Shown here: one piece after another, positions 29,585-38,804 of the stretch
How positions within the stretch are numbered: the stretch's first letter is position 1
Layout of the letters: every line of letters starts with the position of its first letter
From: Ectopseudomonas chengduensis
Lineage (GTDB): Bacteria > Pseudomonadota > Gammaproteobacteria > Pseudomonadales > Pseudomonadaceae
Reading direction: 5' to 3'
NCBI RefSeq assembly: GCF_015712065.1
Contig: NZ_JACFYZ010000001.1
Span: 1,054,001-1,118,000 of the forward strand
Length of the DNA: 64,000 nucleotides
Position numbers and translations under genes: made by a program
The notes under the pieces: generated by a model
The model's input: the letters and a program-made list of their open reading frames with translations, nothing else
What the model was told of the DNA's origin: nothing
The model's database searches: none

Positions 29585-30634
29585 ATGAGCAGAAAAAACG
29601 AAGCGCGGCCAGGCCATACGCGTCGGGATGCCCTGAAGCTGTTCGGCATGGTGGGCGGCAGTCTTGCCTTGCACGGTGTGTTGGGCGGTGTGCCGACCTT
29701 CGCCTGGGCCGACACTGCAACGGGCTGGCAGGCGACGGACATGCCGTCGCTGACCGGCAAGCGCATGCTGGTCACCGGTGGTACCAGCGGCATGGGCTTC
29801 GAGGACGCTCTGGCCCTGAGTGGGGCCGGTGCGCAGGTGATCATCGCCGCGCGCAATGCGCAGCGTGGCGCCGAGAGCATCGAACGTATTCGTGCCCAGG
29901 TGCCGGATGCGCGGGTGCGTTTCGAACAGCTGGATCTGGCCGACCTGGCTTCGGTACGCAGCCTGGCCCAGCGCCTGAACGCCGAAGGCGAGGTGTTGGA
30001 CGTGCTGATCAACAACGCCGCGATCATGGCGCCGCCGCAGCGCGGCGTGTCTCGCGACGGTTTCGAGATGCAGCTGGCGACCAACTTTCTCGGTCATTTC
30101 GCCCTGACCGGTTTGCTCATGCCGTCGCTGCGCAAGTCATCCGATCCGCGCGTGGTGACGCTGGCGAGCATCGCGGTCAATCGTGGCCGGATCAATTTCG
30201 ATGACCTGCAGTCCGAGCGCAGTTACGACCCCTATGCGGCTTACGCGCAGTCGAAGCTGGCCTGCCTGATGATGGCCTTCGAGCTGCAGCGGCGCAGCCT
30301 GGCCAATGGCTGGGGTGTGCGCAGCATCGCCGCGCACCCTGGCGTCGCCGTTACCGAACTGGTCGAGCGCGGGCCAGGACTGCAAAGCGAGTTCGCTCAG
30401 CAGTGGGCGAAGGATCGCGAGGTCTATCACTCGGCGGCGCAGGGTGCGCTGTCGTCGCTGTTCGCGGCGACGGCTGCCGAGGCCGAGGGCGGGCGCTACT
30501 ACGGGCCGACCGGCGAAGAGGAAAAACGCGGCCCATTGGGCCTGGCCAAGGTGCCGGAGGCTGCGGCGGATGCCGATGATGCGGCGCGCCTGTGGTCGGT
30601 GGCCGAGCGCCTGACGGGCGTCAGGTACGGCTGA
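29585..30634 (+). CDS. Tat-exported short-chain dehydrogenase/reductase
   Basis: 349 residues. It begins with a twin-arginine signal (HTRRDALKLFGMVGG, then a hydrophobic stretch to AWA). The classical SDR domain shows VTGGTSGMG (cofactor turn), NNAA and YAQSK (catalytic YxxxK), and resembles retinol-dehydrogenase-like SDRs. An NAD(P)-dependent SDR carrying a Tat signal is unusual. Folding with bound cofactor before export is a reason Tat would be used (inference). GGAGG ribosome binding site 7-8 bases upstream. The permease at 30681 may be co-transcribed. Confidence 0.88.
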   Translation: MSRKNEARPGHTRRDALKLFGMVGGSLALHGVLGGVPTFAWADTATGWQATDMPSLTGKRMLVTGGTSGMGFEDALALSGAGAQVIIAARNAQRGAESIERIRAQVPDARVRFEQLDLADLASVRSLAQRLNAEGEVLDVLINNAAIMAPPQRGVSRDGFEMQLATNFLGHFALTGLLMPSLRKSSDPRVVTLASIAVNRGRINFDDLQSERSYDPYAAYAQSKLACLMMAFELQRRSLANGWGVRSIAAHPGVAVTELVERGPGLQSEFAQQWAKDREVYHSAAQGALSSLFAATAAEAEGGRYYGPTGEEEKRGPLGLAKVPEAAADADDAARLWSVAERLTGVRYG

Positions 30635-30680
30635 GTCATGCCGGCGCGCTGTACCGGCGCGCCCTTTCGAGGAATTTCGC

Positions 30681-31991
30681 ATGTCATCGTCAACGATGGC
30701 GCAGCGCGTGGCCGTGGCCATCAACGCGCAGCGCAACGAGCTGTGGCCGGCGCTGGCCGGTTTCACCCTGTTCTTCTGCCTGTTCTCGGGCTACTTCATG
30801 CTGCGGCCGATCCGCGAGGCGATGGGCATCGTCTCGGGGGTGGAGAACCTGCAATGGCTGTTCACCGCCACCTTCGTGGTGATGTTGATCGCGGTGCCGT
30901 TGTTCGCCTGGCTGAGTTCACGGGTACCGCGGATTCACTTCATCGACTGGGTGTATGGCTTCTTCACCCTGAATCTGGCGTTGTTTGCCCTGTTGTTCTT
31001 CAGTGCTGAAGAGAGTGTGTGGCTGGCGCGCAGCTTCTACGTGTGGATTTCGGTCTATAACCTGTTCGTCGTCTCGGTGGCATGGAGCCTGATGGCCGAC
31101 GTGTTCGACAGCGAACAGGCCAAGCGCCTGTTCGCCTTCATCGCCGCCGGTGCCAGCGTAGGAGGCCTGGTCGGCCCGGCGTTGAGTGCCTTGTTGGTGA
31201 GCACGCTGGGACAGAGTGGGCTGATTCTGCTGGCTGCAGTGCTGCTGGCCGTGGCGCTGTCGCTCAAGCAGGTGCTGATGCGCTGGCGCGAGGAGGGTGG
31301 CGCGGGGCGTGCCGGTGCCGTGCGGGCGGAAAGCCCGCGGCGCCCGGTGCCGGGCAATCCGTTCAGTGGCCTGATGCGTGTGCTGTCTTCGCCCTACCTG
31401 TTTGGCATCGCCGGTTTCGTCATCCTGCTGGCGACGGCCAGTACCTTTCTCTATTTCGAGCAGGCCCGCCTGGTGGCCGAGCTGTTCCCGGATCGCGCCG
31501 ATCAGGTGCGGGTGTTCGGCGTGATCGACTTCGTGGTGCAGGCCGGCGCGCTGATTGCCCAGTTGTTCATCACTGGGCGTGTCGCGCGGCGTATGGGGGT
31601 GCGGGTGTTGCTGGCCTGCGTGCCGCTACTGGTGTGTGTCGGCTTCATCGGTCTGGCATTGATGCCGACCTTCGCCATGCTGGCGGCGCTGATGATCGTG
31701 CGCCGTATCGGTGAATACGCCTTCGTGCGGCCAGGACGGGAAATGCTCTTCGCGCCGTTGGATGCCGAGAGCAAGTACAAGGCGAAGAACTTCATCGACA
31801 CAGTGGTCTATCGCGCGGGCGATGCCATGAGTGGCTGGCTCAAGAGCCTGCTCGACATGCTGGCTCAGGGCGCCTGGCTGGTGGCATTGGTGGGCGCTGC
31901 CTGTGCGGCGCTGTGGGGATTGCTCGGTTGGTACCTCGGCGGGCAGGCCGATCAGCGTAGTGCCGAGCAGCAGTTGGCGGTGACCAGCTAG
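30681..31991 (+). CDS. ADP/ATP-translocase-like (NTP/NDP exchange, COG3202) MFS permease
   Basis: 436 residues with about 12 membrane helices. GYFMLRPIREAMGI in helix 1 and GRE(M)LFAPLDAESKYKAKNFIDTVVYRAGD are signatures of the ADP/ATP-carrier branch of MFS, here in a free-living bacterium. In obligate intracellular bacteria relatives import host ATP; the free-living homologues have unknown substrates. It starts 46 bases after the Tat-SDR on the same strand. Confidence 0.85.
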   Translation: MSSSTMAQRVAVAINAQRNELWPALAGFTLFFCLFSGYFMLRPIREAMGIVSGVENLQWLFTATFVVMLIAVPLFAWLSSRVPRIHFIDWVYGFFTLNLALFALLFFSAEESVWLARSFYVWISVYNLFVVSVAWSLMADVFDSEQAKRLFAFIAAGASVGGLVGPALSALLVSTLGQSGLILLAAVLLAVALSLKQVLMRWREEGGAGRAGAVRAESPRRPVPGNPFSGLMRVLSSPYLFGIAGFVILLATASTFLYFEQARLVAELFPDRADQVRVFGVIDFVVQAGALIAQLFITGRVARRMGVRVLLACVPLLVCVGFIGLALMPTFAMLAALMIVRRIGEYAFVRPGREMLFAPLDAESKYKAKNFIDTVVYRAGDAMSGWLKSLLDMLAQGAWLVALVGAACAALWGLLGWYLGGQADQRSAEQQLAVTS

Positions 31992-32051
31992 CTCAGTGCA
32001 ACCCTGCCGTTGCAGCGATGCGGGAGTCGGTGGCCGACTCCCGCAACATCA

Positions 32052-32753
32052 TCAGCCGCGCGCGGGAATGTTCAGCCCGCGCTGCACCGCCGGGCGGGCG
32101 AGGAAGGCATCGAGCACGCGTTGCACGTTGGTGAAGCGTTCGAACTGCACCAGGTCACCGGCCTTGTAGAAGTCCACCAGGCAGCGCACCCAGGGCAGCA
32201 CGGCGATATCGGCAATGCTGTACTCGCCCATGATCCAGTCGCGGCCTTGCAGGCGCTGATCGAGTACGCCAAGCAGGCGCGCGGATTCGGCCACGTAGCG
32301 GTCACGCGGGCGTTTGTCCGCGTACTCGGCACCAGCAAATTTGTGGAAGAAACCGAGCTGGCCGAACATCGGTCCCAGGCCACCCATCTGCCACATCAGC
32401 CATTGAATCGTCTCGTAGCGGGCAGCGGCGTCCTGTGGCAGCAGCTTGCCGGTCTTTTCCGCGAGGTAGATCAGAATTGCCCCGGACTCGAACAGCGCCA
32501 GCGGATGGCCATTGGGTCCATCGGGATCGAGGATGGCGGGAATCTTGTTGTTCGGCGCCAGCGAGAGAAACTCGGGGCTGAATTGATCGTCGCTGGCAAA
32601 GTCGACCAGGTGCGGTTCGTAGGGTAGGCCGATTTCTTCCAGCATGATCGAGGCCTTGACCCCATTGGGCGTGGGCAGCGAATACAGCTGCAGGCGCTCG
32701 GGATGCTGGGCGGGCCATTTACGGGTGATGTGGAAGGGGCTGAGGTCGGTCAT
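32052..32753 (-). CDS. Glutathione S-transferase family protein (YfcG/Nu-like)
   Basis: 233 residues. The thioredoxin-like N-domain has LYSLPTPNGVKASIMLEE, NNKIPAI and FESGAILIYLAE (glutathione contacts). The C-terminal helical domain has the ADIAVLPW core motif. Nu-class GSTs show disulfide-bond reductase activity with GSH. The start at 32753 precedes the conserved region. Lone gene, convergent with the permease. Confidence 0.92.
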   Translation of the reverse strand: MTDLSPFHITRKWPAQHPERLQLYSLPTPNGVKASIMLEEIGLPYEPHLVDFASDDQFSPEFLSLAPNNKIPAILDPDGPNGHPLALFESGAILIYLAEKTGKLLPQDAAARYETIQWLMWQMGGLGPMFGQLGFFHKFAGAEYADKRPRDRYVAESARLLGVLDQRLQGRDWIMGEYSIADIAVLPWVRCLVDFYKAGDLVQFERFTNVQRVLDAFLARPAVQRGLNIPARG

Positions 32754-32928
32754 GTGGGTTCCATGTCGAATGGGCCGAAGAAGAGGCGATCAGAACACGA
32801 GTGGCTGGGGCGCAGGAAATCGATCCAGCTGCTAGTAGTCATCGACTCGAGCAATCCTGCCTGGTTCCCTGCGTGCGAGCGAGGCGGTATGGTGGGTTTT
32901 TCATCCACCCGGCACGGAACCCATCGGC

Positions 32929-33366
32929 ATGAGCCTGCACGGTACTTACGATTCCCAGAACATCTTCGCCCTTATCATTCGTGGCGACTTGCCCTGCTAC
33001 AAACTCTACGAGGACGACGATGTGCTGGCCTTCCTCGATCTATTCCCGCAATCCAGGGGCCACAGCCTGGTGATCCCCAAGCGCGCTGCTGCGCGCAATA
33101 TCCTGGAAATCGACGACGCCAGCCTGGCCAAGGTCATGGCCGTGGTGAAGAAGGTCACTCAGGCAGTCGTCGACGAACTGCAACCCGCTGGTGTGCAGGT
33201 GGCACAGTTCAACGGCGCGCCTGCCGGGCAGACGGTGTTTCATATCCACATGCACGTGATCCCGCGCTTCGAGGGCGAGGGGCTGGGTATTCACGCGGCC
33301 ACCAAGGCCGACCCGGCCGAGCTGGAAGCGCTGCAGGCACGTCTGGTCAAACGCTTGCAGGGCTGA
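32929..33366 (+). CDS. HIT family hydrolase
   Basis: 145 residues with the histidine triad HIHMHVIPR near residue 103 and NIFALIIRGDLPCYKLYED at the N-terminus. Cytoplasmic nucleotide hydrolase or transferase of the HINT/Fhit branch. The start at 32929 gives the canonical length. Confidence 0.94.
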   Translation: MSLHGTYDSQNIFALIIRGDLPCYKLYEDDDVLAFLDLFPQSRGHSLVIPKRAAARNILEIDDASLAKVMAVVKKVTQAVVDELQPAGVQVAQFNGAPAGQTVFHIHMHVIPRFEGEGLGIHAATKADPAELEALQARLVKRLQG

Positions 33367-33375
33367 AGCGGTATT

Positions 33376-33402
33376 GCCCCGGACGAGTGACTCGGCCGGG
33401 GC
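33376..33402. terminator. Hairpin between convergent HIT and DUF2790 genes
   Basis: gccccgg (33376-33382) pairs with ccggggc (33396-33402), with an inner cgag/ctcg pair. No U-tract. Possible bidirectional terminator. Confidence 0.5.
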
Positions 33403-33419
33403 ATCAGGCAACCTGTGGG

Positions 33420-33686
33420 TTAGCCGTTCTGGTTGCTCAGCCCGCCCCACTCCACGAAACGCACGGCGTGCACTTCGCCCTGGCTGTCGCGGTAGACCAT
33501 GACGCTGGGCACTACACCGCTCTTGCGGCTGTTGTCGGTGCGCTGCAGAACCTGGTCGATGTCCAGCTGCATGCCGTACTGGTATTCCTGCACATCCACT
33601 TTGGTGCTGGCAGGTGCTTTCTCGCTGGCGAAGGCCATGGGGGCGAAAGCGGCGAGGAGGGTGGCGTTGAGGGCTGCGAATTTCAT
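33420..33686 (-). CDS. DUF2790 small secreted protein
   Basis: 88 residues. A signal peptide (MKFAALNATLLAAFAPMAFA) is followed by a short conserved domain with YQYGMQLDIDQVL and VMVYRDSQGEVH, matching the Pseudomonas DUF2790 family. Periplasmic, function unknown. Some relatives respond to metal or cell-envelope stress (family knowledge, not visible here). Confidence 0.88.
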   Translation of the reverse strand: MKFAALNATLLAAFAPMAFASEKAPASTKVDVQEYQYGMQLDIDQVLQRTDNSRKSGVVPSVMVYRDSQGEVHAVRFVEWGGLSNQNG

Positions 33687-33870
33687 CTGGGTAGTCTCCG
33701 ATCAGTTGCGCCGACTCAGGTGGCGCTGGGTTCGAGAGAGATGAAAACACCGCGCCCTTCATTGCAGAAATCGATGCTTGTGCTAGCGAAAATCGCTGTC
33801 ATCGATATCTTGCCCGCAGGCTCGCCAAGCCCAATACTCAGGCGGCATTCATCTGCCCACGGAGGGCTTC

Positions 33871-34296
33871 ATGCGCTCGATCCTCATCGCTCTACCGCTG
33901 TTGCTGCTGGCCGGTTGTTCATCGTTTCGGGGCGACCCCGAGCACATCAAACCGGTACCGGAAGATCGCCTGCTGGCCTTTCAGGAGGCGCAGGCGAACA
34001 GTGCGCAGATCGTGGTCAATCGCGACTTCGGGGTGATGGGAGGCGGCTGCTTCGTGGCCATCGAGGTGGATCGCAAGGTCGCTGCACGCATCGGCGTCGG
34101 CGAGGTCGCGACCTTCCAGGTGCCGCCCGGCACGCGCGTGGTCGGCATCACCCCGGATCGCATGGACGACACCCTGTGCGGCATGGGCCGCCTGCTGCGG
34201 GAGGTGGCAGTGCCGGTGAAAAGCGGGGAGATCCAGCACCTGCGCATCGTCAGCCAGAACAAGGGTGGCTTCGATATCCGCCCGGACAAGCCCTGA
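33871..34296 (+). CDS. Lipoprotein
   Basis: 141 residues. A short signal with lipobox LLAGC is followed by a domain with NRDFGVMGGGCFVAIEVD and FQVPPGTRVVGI, giving a two-cysteine beta-rich fold of the type seen in small envelope lipoproteins. No named family recognised with confidence. Lone gene. Confidence 0.8.
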   Translation: MRSILIALPLLLLAGCSSFRGDPEHIKPVPEDRLLAFQEAQANSAQIVVNRDFGVMGGGCFVAIEVDRKVAARIGVGEVATFQVPPGTRVVGITPDRMDDTLCGMGRLLREVAVPVKSGEIQHLRIVSQNKGGFDIRPDKP

Positions 34297-34339
34297 TTCG
34301 GTGAGAGCGGTTGTGGGTCGGTGACTCTGCGCAAATGCT

Positions 34340-35245
34340 TCACTGATGATCAACCTCATCGGCCAGCAGCGTTTCCAGCCAGTTCATGAAGGCGCGCACC
34401 CGTCGCGGCAGATGACGCCCGTGCGGATGCAGCAGATGCACTGGCATGGGCGGCGCGACCCAATCGTCCAGCAAGCGACACAGACTCCCACTGCGCAAAT
34501 GCATGCGCATGCCGATCAGTGGCGCCTGGATGATGCCCAGACCGCCGATGCAGGCCCCGTGGTACGCGTCGATATTGTTCACCGTTATCCGGCCACTCAT
34601 GGGCAATTGCTGCAGCTTGCCGTCACGTTGATATTCGAAACCGTCAGGGCGTGTGCCAAAGGCGGTCACGTAGTGGATCAGGCTGTGCCCGCTGAGGTCG
34701 TCCAGGTTTTCGGGCGTTCCATGCTCGGCCAGATAAGCCGGGCTGGCACAGTTGACCATGGACAGCTGGCCCAGTGGTCGCGCTACCAGGCTATCGTCGT
34801 CGATGGCGCCAATGCGCAGCACGCAATCGAACCCTTCGCGCAGTGGGTCTACGCGGCGGTCACTGCAGCCTAGTTCGATCTCCAATGCCGGATGTTGCGC
34901 GAGAAATTCATCCAGGCGTGGCGCCACCAGACGCCTGGCTATTTCCGTTGGCATATCCACTCGCAGGCGCCCGCTCAGTGCGCCGGCATCCTGGCGGAAC
35001 AGGTTCTCCAGCTCGTCCATCTGTGCCAGCACTTCACGGGCGCGTTCGTACAGCGCCTGGCCGTCCTGGGTCGGACGCACCCGTCGGGTGGTGCGGTGCA
35101 ACAGACGGGCACCGACCAGGCGTTCCAGGTCACGCACCTGCTCAGACACCGTCGAGCGCGGCAAGCCCAGACTTTCGGCGGCCTGGGTAAAACTGCTCAG
35201 TTCGGTGACACGTTGAAAGGTACGCAGCAGCTCCAGCTTGTTCAT
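34340..35245 (-). CDS. LysR-family transcriptional regulator (CrgA/DmlR-like)
   Basis: 301 residues. HTH with FTQAAESLGLPRSTVSEQV and LVGARLLHRTTRRV; effector domain with MSGRITVNNIDAYHGACIGGLGI. ATG at 35245 is chosen over the longer frame to 35953, which overlaps the divergent SDR in antisense. It is divergent from the SDR at 35366, 120 bases away, and is its likely regulator. Confidence 0.93.
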   Translation of the reverse strand: MNKLELLRTFQRVTELSSFTQAAESLGLPRSTVSEQVRDLERLVGARLLHRTTRRVRPTQDGQALYERAREVLAQMDELENLFRQDAGALSGRLRVDMPTEIARRLVAPRLDEFLAQHPALEIELGCSDRRVDPLREGFDCVLRIGAIDDDSLVARPLGQLSMVNCASPAYLAEHGTPENLDDLSGHSLIHYVTAFGTRPDGFEYQRDGKLQQLPMSGRITVNNIDAYHGACIGGLGIIQAPLIGMRMHLRSGSLCRLLDDWVAPPMPVHLLHPHGRHLPRRVRAFMNWLETLLADEVDHQ

Positions 35246-35365
35246 GATGGCGGCCCAGATTGTTCGCTCGTGGCGATCAGTATTTCCGGTTTTTCCGGAT
35301 TTATCAGTATCTGATCGATCAATAACCTGTGATTGAACTTCATCACCCATCACAGGAGATTCACC

Positions 35366-36124
35366 ATGACTCGCAAAATCGCACTCATCACAGGCGCCAG
35401 CCGTGGCCTCGGCCGCAGTGCGGCTAAACATCTGGCTGCTCAAGGCGTGGATATCATAGGCACCTATCGCAGCCAGGCGGATGACGCGCAGCAGTTGGCC
35501 CACGAGATCGAAACGCAGGGTGGCCGAGCGCTGATGCTGCAATTGGATGTCAGCGACAGCAGCAGCTTTGCCGCATTCGCCGAACGTGTGGCGGTTGGTT
35601 TGCGTGAGACCTTCGCGGCTGAGCGTTTTGATTTCCTGATCAATAACGCCGGTATCGGCATCCATGCTGCCTTCAGCGAAACCACTGAGCAGCAGTTCGA
35701 CGAACTGATGAACATCCAGCTCAAGGGCCCATTCTTTCTCACCCAGCGCCTGCTGCCGATGATGGTCGACGGCGGTCGGATCATCAATGTCTCTACCGGC
35801 TTGGCCCGTTTCAGCTTGCCGGGTTACAGCGCCTATGCGGCGATGAAAGGTGGCGTCGAAGTGTGGACGCGCTATCTGGCCAAGGAACTGGGTCCGCGCG
35901 GCATAAGCGTGAATGTACTGGCTCCCGGCGCCATCGAGACCGACTTCGGCCATGGCGTGGTCCGCGACAATGCTGAGGTCAATGCCTTTATCGCCGGCAA
36001 TACGGCGCTGGGGCGAGTCGGTTTGCCCGATGATATCGGCGCAGCCTTCGCGCTGTTGCTTAGCGATGCTGGCCGCTGGATCAATGGTCAGCGTATCGAG
36101 GCGTCAGGCGGGATGTTCCTCTGA
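35366..36124 (+). CDS. Short-chain dehydrogenase/reductase
   Basis: 252 residues, full length for a classical SDR. ITGASRGLG is the cofactor turn, NNAGIG the structural NNAG motif, and S...YSAYAAMKGG the Tyr-Lys active site. C-terminal WINGQRIEASGG is typical of FabG-like enzymes. The ATG at 35366 has AGGAG upstream. The 121-base gap to the LysR gene contains its probable operator. Confidence 0.94.
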   Translation: MTRKIALITGASRGLGRSAAKHLAAQGVDIIGTYRSQADDAQQLAHEIETQGGRALMLQLDVSDSSSFAAFAERVAVGLRETFAAERFDFLINNAGIGIHAAFSETTEQQFDELMNIQLKGPFFLTQRLLPMMVDGGRIINVSTGLARFSLPGYSAYAAMKGGVEVWTRYLAKELGPRGISVNVLAPGAIETDFGHGVVRDNAEVNAFIAGNTALGRVGLPDDIGAAFALLLSDAGRWINGQRIEASGGMFL

Positions 36125-36201
36125 GAGCCTGAGCGGCAGTTCCCAACGGCACCGGCTGTGGCGGTTAGAATCTCTGAGCCAGAACAGGGAGATAAGCCGC
36201 A

Positions 36202-37476
36202 ATGGGATTACCGATAGCGATAGTGGGAGCGGGTACAGCCGGCCTGGCCAGTGCCATATTCCTCGCCCGCCAGGGTTACGCGGTGCGTTTGTTGGAGCGT
36301 GTCGAACAGCTGCAGCCGGTGGGCGCCGGCATCCTCTTGCAGCCTTCCGGTCTGGCTGTGCTGCAGCGTCTGGGCCTGCTGGCCGAGTGCACCGCGTTGG
36401 GTGCGCCGGTCAGCCGCCTGTACGGCACCAGCTGTCAGGGCCGGGTGATCCTCGACACCCGTTATCACGACTGGCAGCCGGGTAGTTTCGGCCTTGGCAT
36501 TCACCGCGGCGTATTGATGACGGCATTGCTCAATGCCGCGCAGCGGGTGGGCGTGCAAGTGGAAACTGGTGTGAGCGTCAGCCGTTTCGAGCAGGCCAGC
36601 GGCCATGTTCGCCTGCTACAGGAGCAGACGGATGGCCGTGAACAACCACTGGGCGATTTCGCCGCGCTGATCCTGGCCGATGGCACGCGTTCGACCCTGC
36701 GTGCGCAGATGCAGGTGCGGCAGTGGTCGCGCCCCTATCCCTGGGGCGCTCTATGGAGCATGTTGCCAACTTCGCCGGCGACCGAGTCCGGCGAGCTACG
36801 CCAGTGGTACCGCGGCTGCCGCGAGATGTTCGGGCTGATGCCGACCGGCTGCACCCATCAGGCACGCGAGACCTCGTTGACCAGCCTGTTCTGGAGCCTG
36901 CCGCTCAGTGAACATGATGCGTGGTGCAAGAGTGGCCTGGAGGCCTGGAAAACCCGCGTGCGCAAACTCGCCGGGGAGGCTTCGGAGGCCTATCTGCAGC
37001 AGATCGATGATCCCGCGCAATTGACTCTGGCGGCCTATGCCGACGTGCGCATGCAACGCTGGAACGATGGTCGCGTGCTGGCCATCGGTGATTGCGCCCA
37101 CGCCATGAGCCCGCAACTGGGGCAGGGCGCCAATATGGCGCTGGTCGATGCCGCTGCACTGGCCGATGCGCTCGGCAATGTCGGTGACCAGCACGCGCTC
37201 GACTGGAACGCCATTTTCACCCGCTACGGTGATGCTCGCCGTGACCACCTGCGTTACTACCGTCAGGCCAGCCGCTTGCTGACGCCGCTGTTTCAGTCCA
37301 ACAGCAACACCCTGGCCGTGCTACGCGATATCGCCCTGACGTTGGCTCGGCACAACAGTTTCGGCCGCCAGCACGCGGTTAGCACGCTGGTCGGTGCACG
37401 CGGCGGCTGGCTGTGGTCGGGGGCGCAGAAGCGCGAGCTGCACGCCTGGAAGGGTGAGCGCGAGGCGTGGGAGTAG
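36202..37476 (+). CDS. FAD-dependent monooxygenase (FAD_binding_3 type)
   Basis: 424 residues. GAGTAGLASAIFLARQG forms the dinucleotide-binding turn, DG at about 160 is the central motif, and GDCAHAMSPQLGQGANMAL the second FAD-binding motif of aromatic-ring-type flavin hydroxylases. The substrate is unknown. It follows the SDR by 77 bases on the same strand and may act with it. It ends 1 base before the convergent DUF2247 gene's stop. Confidence 0.92.
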   Translation: MGLPIAIVGAGTAGLASAIFLARQGYAVRLLERVEQLQPVGAGILLQPSGLAVLQRLGLLAECTALGAPVSRLYGTSCQGRVILDTRYHDWQPGSFGLGIHRGVLMTALLNAAQRVGVQVETGVSVSRFEQASGHVRLLQEQTDGREQPLGDFAALILADGTRSTLRAQMQVRQWSRPYPWGALWSMLPTSPATESGELRQWYRGCREMFGLMPTGCTHQARETSLTSLFWSLPLSEHDAWCKSGLEAWKTRVRKLAGEASEAYLQQIDDPAQLTLAAYADVRMQRWNDGRVLAIGDCAHAMSPQLGQGANMALVDAAALADALGNVGDQHALDWNAIFTRYGDARRDHLRYYRQASRLLTPLFQSNSNTLAVLRDIALTLARHNSFGRQHAVSTLVGARGGWLWSGAQKRELHAWKGEREAWE

Positions 37477-37477
37477 C

Positions 37478-37957
37478 CTATCTGCCGCTATCGCTGGCAA
37501 AGCGCTGTTCCAGAGCAGCGACGACTTGATGTAGCGCATCCATCGGATCGACATCGTTTTGCGCGTAGATGCTGCATGAGGCCATATCGTCCGGGTAGCC
37601 GAACTCCGCATAGAGTTCCTGCAACCGTTCGATCTTGTCCTCATCGGCAAGCGAGGAGTGTTGCAGGTCCGAGAGCATGGCTAGCCGCCATTTCTCCAGA
37701 GCATGCGGCCGTTTTTCCTGAAGATCGATACCCTCTTTCTTGCACAGGGTTGCCAGCAAGGCGACTACTTCGTCATCACTCAGGGCGTCGCTGCCGGCCA
37801 GAACGGCAATATCACGGTCCTGCTGACCAGCAGACAGTAGTTTGAAGGCATGCTCGGATACGGCGTCCTTGTTTATCCAGCCGTTATTCAAGCCGATCGC
37901 CAGGGTCGGCCAGTCAACCAGGTTGCGCTTAGCAAGCTCGGGAAAATATTCGTTCAT
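37478..37957 (-). CDS. DUF2247-like protein, probable immunity-type gene
   Basis: 159 residues, acidic, cytoplasmic. The N-terminus VDWPTLAIGLNNGWINKDAV resembles DUF2247 proteins, which often lie in toxin-immunity loci. It is the last of four genes transcribed away from the polymorphic toxin at 39260-40621. No catalytic motif seen. Immunity function is inference from context. Confidence 0.7.
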   Translation of the reverse strand: MNEYFPELAKRNLVDWPTLAIGLNNGWINKDAVSEHAFKLLSAGQQDRDIAVLAGSDALSDDEVVALLATLCKKEGIDLQEKRPHALEKWRLAMLSDLQHSSLADEDKIERLQELYAEFGYPDDMASCSIYAQNDVDPMDALHQVVAALEQRFASDSGR

Positions 37958-38138
37958 TACTACCCCTTAAGGTCTGGCAACTTGGTTGGGGAAGCCTGTC
38001 ACTTTCCCTCCAGGGTTGCACCTAATCGATGCCGGAGGTAGCTGGATCATTGTTGGCTTTCTTGCAATCAATAAAGCTCAATGGTTGATCGTTGTGCACG
38101 TGTGTTGCTCTATCAGCTGTGAAGAGCGCGCGTAGGTA

Positions 38139-38612
38139 TCATTGATCCGTGTTTATGGCTATCAGCGGGTAGTCACTCCAGGCAACCTGGTTTTCAGCGA
38201 ATAGGCCGTGGAGCGCTGCGACAAGCCCCTGACTTAGCTCCCCTTGAGGAATATCACGAATTCCATACTTCTCGATAAGGCTATGGCATCTGTCAGTGGC
38301 ACTGATATCCCATAGATACCAATGTGAGGTTTCCTCGATGTCCGAGCTGAAAGGGTCATGATGGGCAAGTGACTTTATGTAATCGAGTGCAGCGGACTTC
38401 TGCGTCGAAAAGTCGTCAGCTTTCAAGGTTGGAATATGGAGGAGGTTACTAGCGAAAAGGCGATAGAGCGTGTCTACCGCCAGCTGCCAACGCAGAGTGG
38501 TGTCCTTGCTGTTTGTCAGTCCACTGGTCATGGCATCCGCGCAATAGCTGTCGTAGCAGAACACACGTAGCCAATCTTGAACTTTAAGCTCAGGGTGTTC
38601 AGCTGTGCTCAT
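38139..38612 (-). CDS. Hypothetical protein, candidate immunity protein
   Basis: 157 residues, acidic, without signal peptide or membrane segment. No family recognised. Rich in Trp/Tyr/His (HWYLWDISATDRCH), as in many immunity proteins that cover a toxin active site. ATG at 38612 has GGAA 7 bases upstream. It lies in the toxin locus on the same strand, with codon use slightly less GC-rich than the chromosome around it. Confidence 0.6.
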   Translation of the reverse strand: MSTAEHPELKVQDWLRVFCYDSYCADAMTSGLTNSKDTTLRWQLAVDTLYRLFASNLLHIPTLKADDFSTQKSAALDYIKSLAHHDPFSSDIEETSHWYLWDISATDRCHSLIEKYGIRDIPQGELSQGLVAALHGLFAENQVAWSDYPLIAINTDQ

Positions 38613-38796
38613 TAAGCATTTCCAGTTTTGAGGATTTAAGCTTTAGCGGCTTGCTATTGTTTATCTGAATTCCGCCCTCTTTGAAGTTTTTCAACCATTT
38701 CGGCTGCCAGCATGCGGTCAGCAATTTTGGCGGCGCGCAACGGTTGGCTATAGGTGGGCGCCCTGAAGCGAGAGCCCGAGCGAGCTCATCATCCAA
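38599..38796 (-). pseudogene. Orphan fragment, possible toxin C-terminal remnant
   Basis: The frame continues without a good start: a stop lies upstream just before RRSIHHYHEAIPLEC, and TTG at 38796 has no ribosome binding site. The peptide has KLDDELARALASGRPP and a basic tail (PKWLKNFKEGG). It sits between two immunity-type genes, overlapping the next start by 14 bases. Displaced toxin tips with orphan immunity genes are common in polymorphic toxin loci. That reading is inference; it may simply be non-coding. Confidence 0.3.
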
Positions 38797-38804
38797 TTTG
38801 CATT

